From the NCBI GenBank assembly GCA_002408345.1, contig DHRX01000106.1, forward strand, positions 26,389 to 33,034: a stretch of 6,646 bases of DNA, written 5' to 3'. The notes under the pieces were generated by a model. The model was not told where the DNA came from. It saw nothing but the letters and a program-made list of their open reading frames with translations, and did no database searches. Below, piece after piece: positions 5,339-6,646 of the stretch. The translations under genes were made by a program, and so were the position numbers. Numbering within the stretch: position 1 is the first letter of the stretch; every line of letters begins with the position of its first letter. This stretch comes from Firmicutes bacterium UBA5301 (GTDB lineage: Bacteria; Bacillota; UBA5301).

Positions 5339-6646
5339 ATGCAGAAATTAATCCGGCTTTTTTTAATAATTGGTGTAGTATGGGGTTTTTCTGGTTTAGT
5401 TTTCGCTTCCCAGTTGACTTTGGAGACAGATAGTTTAGAGGTGGTATTTCCAGAAGAAACCATTTATGTCCCCGGTACAGTGAACCTTCTTTTGCAGGAC
5501 CAGCTAATTACCGGGGCTTTACTGCGTTACGATTGGGGGAGTCATTCTGGTGTAATTAATGACTTTCGAACAGTAGCCGATGGGTTGATTATTACTGGTG
5601 CTGAGGCTCATATTGAAGGTGATATAGTATACTTGAAAAGGGCTAGTATTACTAAATGTGATCTTCCCCAACCAGAGTTTGAAATTTATAGCCGATTACT
5701 CACCTTTGATTTAACAACGAAGCGTTTAACTACTCGGGGAACTTGGATTAAAGTTTATGGTTATAAGGTTATTCCTGAACCAGACTTTAGTGTGAAGTTG
5801 GATGACTCTCGTTTTGGCCAGGAAAGCCGAGATGGCATGCCCCGTCCCATTTTTGGTTGGGACTCTACTCGGGGGTTCTATGGTGGCGCTACTTACCAGA
5901 ATTTAATTGGTGATGACAAACTACTCCGGGGCCAACTAGTTTACGGAGCTAAAACCGGGTTTGAAGGGGAAGCTACTTACATTAACCAGGTTGGAGAAAA
6001 GGGGCTCTTTACAGCTAATTGGGTTAGAGATCCTGAGTTGACTCAACCGCTAGGTGGTTTCCGCTTAGACCAGCAACTGGCTGGTGGCGATCTTGCTTTA
6101 GTAGCCGGTCAGTATCAGGAAGAGAATGAGCAGATACTACGCTATTTACCGGAACTGCGCTTTAATGGTCGGCCGGTTAATGGGCGGAGGGATAACTTTA
6201 CCTACCAGGTAACACCAACTTTGCGGGCCGGGCAAATCCAGGCGGTAGAGTCTCCACTAACAGCTACCCGTCTTGGGGTTCAGACTCCGTGGTCTTGGCG
6301 CTACTTACTTGGCAAGGGGCTTTATTTTAGCGGTAGTGGTGGCTTAAAGCTGTTGGCTTATACCGATCAATTACCTTATTGGGAATTAACTAATACTGTT
6401 TATCTAAAAAAACAGATCGGCCACTCGACCTGGGGGCTCGGTTATCAAAATACCCGGCTAGATGGTAAACCTTATTTTAAGGAGTTGAAACCGGCGACAC
6501 CGGTTAATGATGGGCTCCTCAGTTACCAGTATCGACGGGGTTGGTTGGGGCAGGAGTTGACGGCTTTAACTACTCTGCGTTACGATTTGGACAAGTCTCG
6601 TTTCCGGACCGCCACTTATGGGTTGCGCTATAGTCGGAATTGGGGC
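5339..6646 (+). CDS. lptD: LptD-like LPS-assembly outer-membrane protein (OstA family), 3' end outside window
   Basis: LptD is the outer-membrane barrel that receives lipopolysaccharide from the periplasmic Lpt bridge and inserts it into the outer leaflet. The frame is open from ATG 5339 to the window edge, giving 436 residues with no stop. Residues 1-23 are a signal peptide (likely cleavage after VFA). Residues about 24-155 look like the OstA/LptA-like beta-jellyroll: LRYDW (62-66), then RASITKCDLPQPEF (101-114) and a TKRLTTRGTWIKVYGYKV stretch (127-144), in the order expected before the LptD barrel. From about 175 on, short amphipathic strands with Trp/Tyr girdles are typical of a barrel, and YLPELRF (269-275) matches the LPEL-type signature seen in LptD. 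Only one Cys (107) is visible, so the interdomain disulfides of E. coli LptD cannot form within this part. Usual LptD lengths suggest 100-350 residues are missing at the C-terminus. The preceding gene also encodes an exported protein. A related but distinct OstA-like barrel is the alternative. Confidence 0.68.
   Translation, partial: MQKLIRLFLIIGVVWGFSGLVFASQLTLETDSLEVVFPEETIYVPGTVNLLLQDQLITGALLRYDWGSHSGVINDFRTVADGLIITGAEAHIEGDIVYLKRASITKCDLPQPEFEIYSRLLTFDLTTKRLTTRGTWIKVYGYKVIPEPDFSVKLDDSRFGQESRDGMPRPIFGWDSTRGFYGGATYQNLIGDDKLLRGQLVYGAKTGFEGEATYINQVGEKGLFTANWVRDPELTQPLGGFRLDQQLAGGDLALVAGQYQEENEQILRYLPELRFNGRPVNGRRDNFTYQVTPTLRAGQIQAVESPLTATRLGVQTPWSWRYLLGKGLYFSGSGGLKLLAYTDQLPYWELTNTVYLKKQIGHSTWGLGYQNTRLDGKPYFKELKPATPVNDGLLSYQYRRGWLGQELTALTTLRYDLDKSRFRTATYGLRYSRNWG

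Overview
The window looks like chromosomal DNA from a diderm (two-membrane) member of the Bacillota. Two lines of evidence point there. The left end is the 3' part of a standard F-type ATP synthase operon in the usual gamma-beta-epsilon order. The right part holds three genes for exported proteins, two of which look like outer-membrane beta-barrels: one ends in a terminal Phe and the other resembles the LPS transporter LptD. AGGAGG-type ribosome binding sites, a TTG start, and a degenerate SLH-like region followed by a hinge on the first barrel fit lineages such as Limnochordia, Hydrogenispora-like bacteria, Halanaerobiales or Negativicutes. I cannot choose between these from the sequence alone. 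Base composition looks moderate and even, and I see no mobile element, tRNA, rRNA or CRISPR.

Layout, all on the + strand: 1-420 is the C-terminal part of atpG (gamma); 460-1953 is atpD (beta, with an N-terminal extension); 1956-2381 is atpC (epsilon, TTG start, 2 bases after atpD). A clear intrinsic terminator at 2402-2426 closes the ATP synthase operon. A second group follows: 2489-4282 encodes an OmpM/SlpA-like outer-membrane protein, 4303-5232 encodes an exported protein with five tandem 20-residue repeats and a C-terminal beta/glycine-rich module, and 5339-6646 is an LptD-like barrel that runs off the right edge. A 106-base gap before the last gene holds small inverted repeats and a perfect TATAAT.

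Functionally, the left genes build the rotary ATP synthase: gamma and epsilon form the central stalk and beta carries the catalytic sites. The right genes appear to serve the cell envelope: a possible link between outer membrane and peptidoglycan, a repeat protein of unknown role, and an LPS export barrel. The terminator suggests the two groups are separate transcription units that are merely adjacent.

Nothing here amounts to a clear new molecular system. The most distinctive object is the 309-residue repeat protein: its SLxxRVxxLE motif recurs five times at exactly 20-residue spacing, and it is encoded between two predicted outer-membrane proteins.
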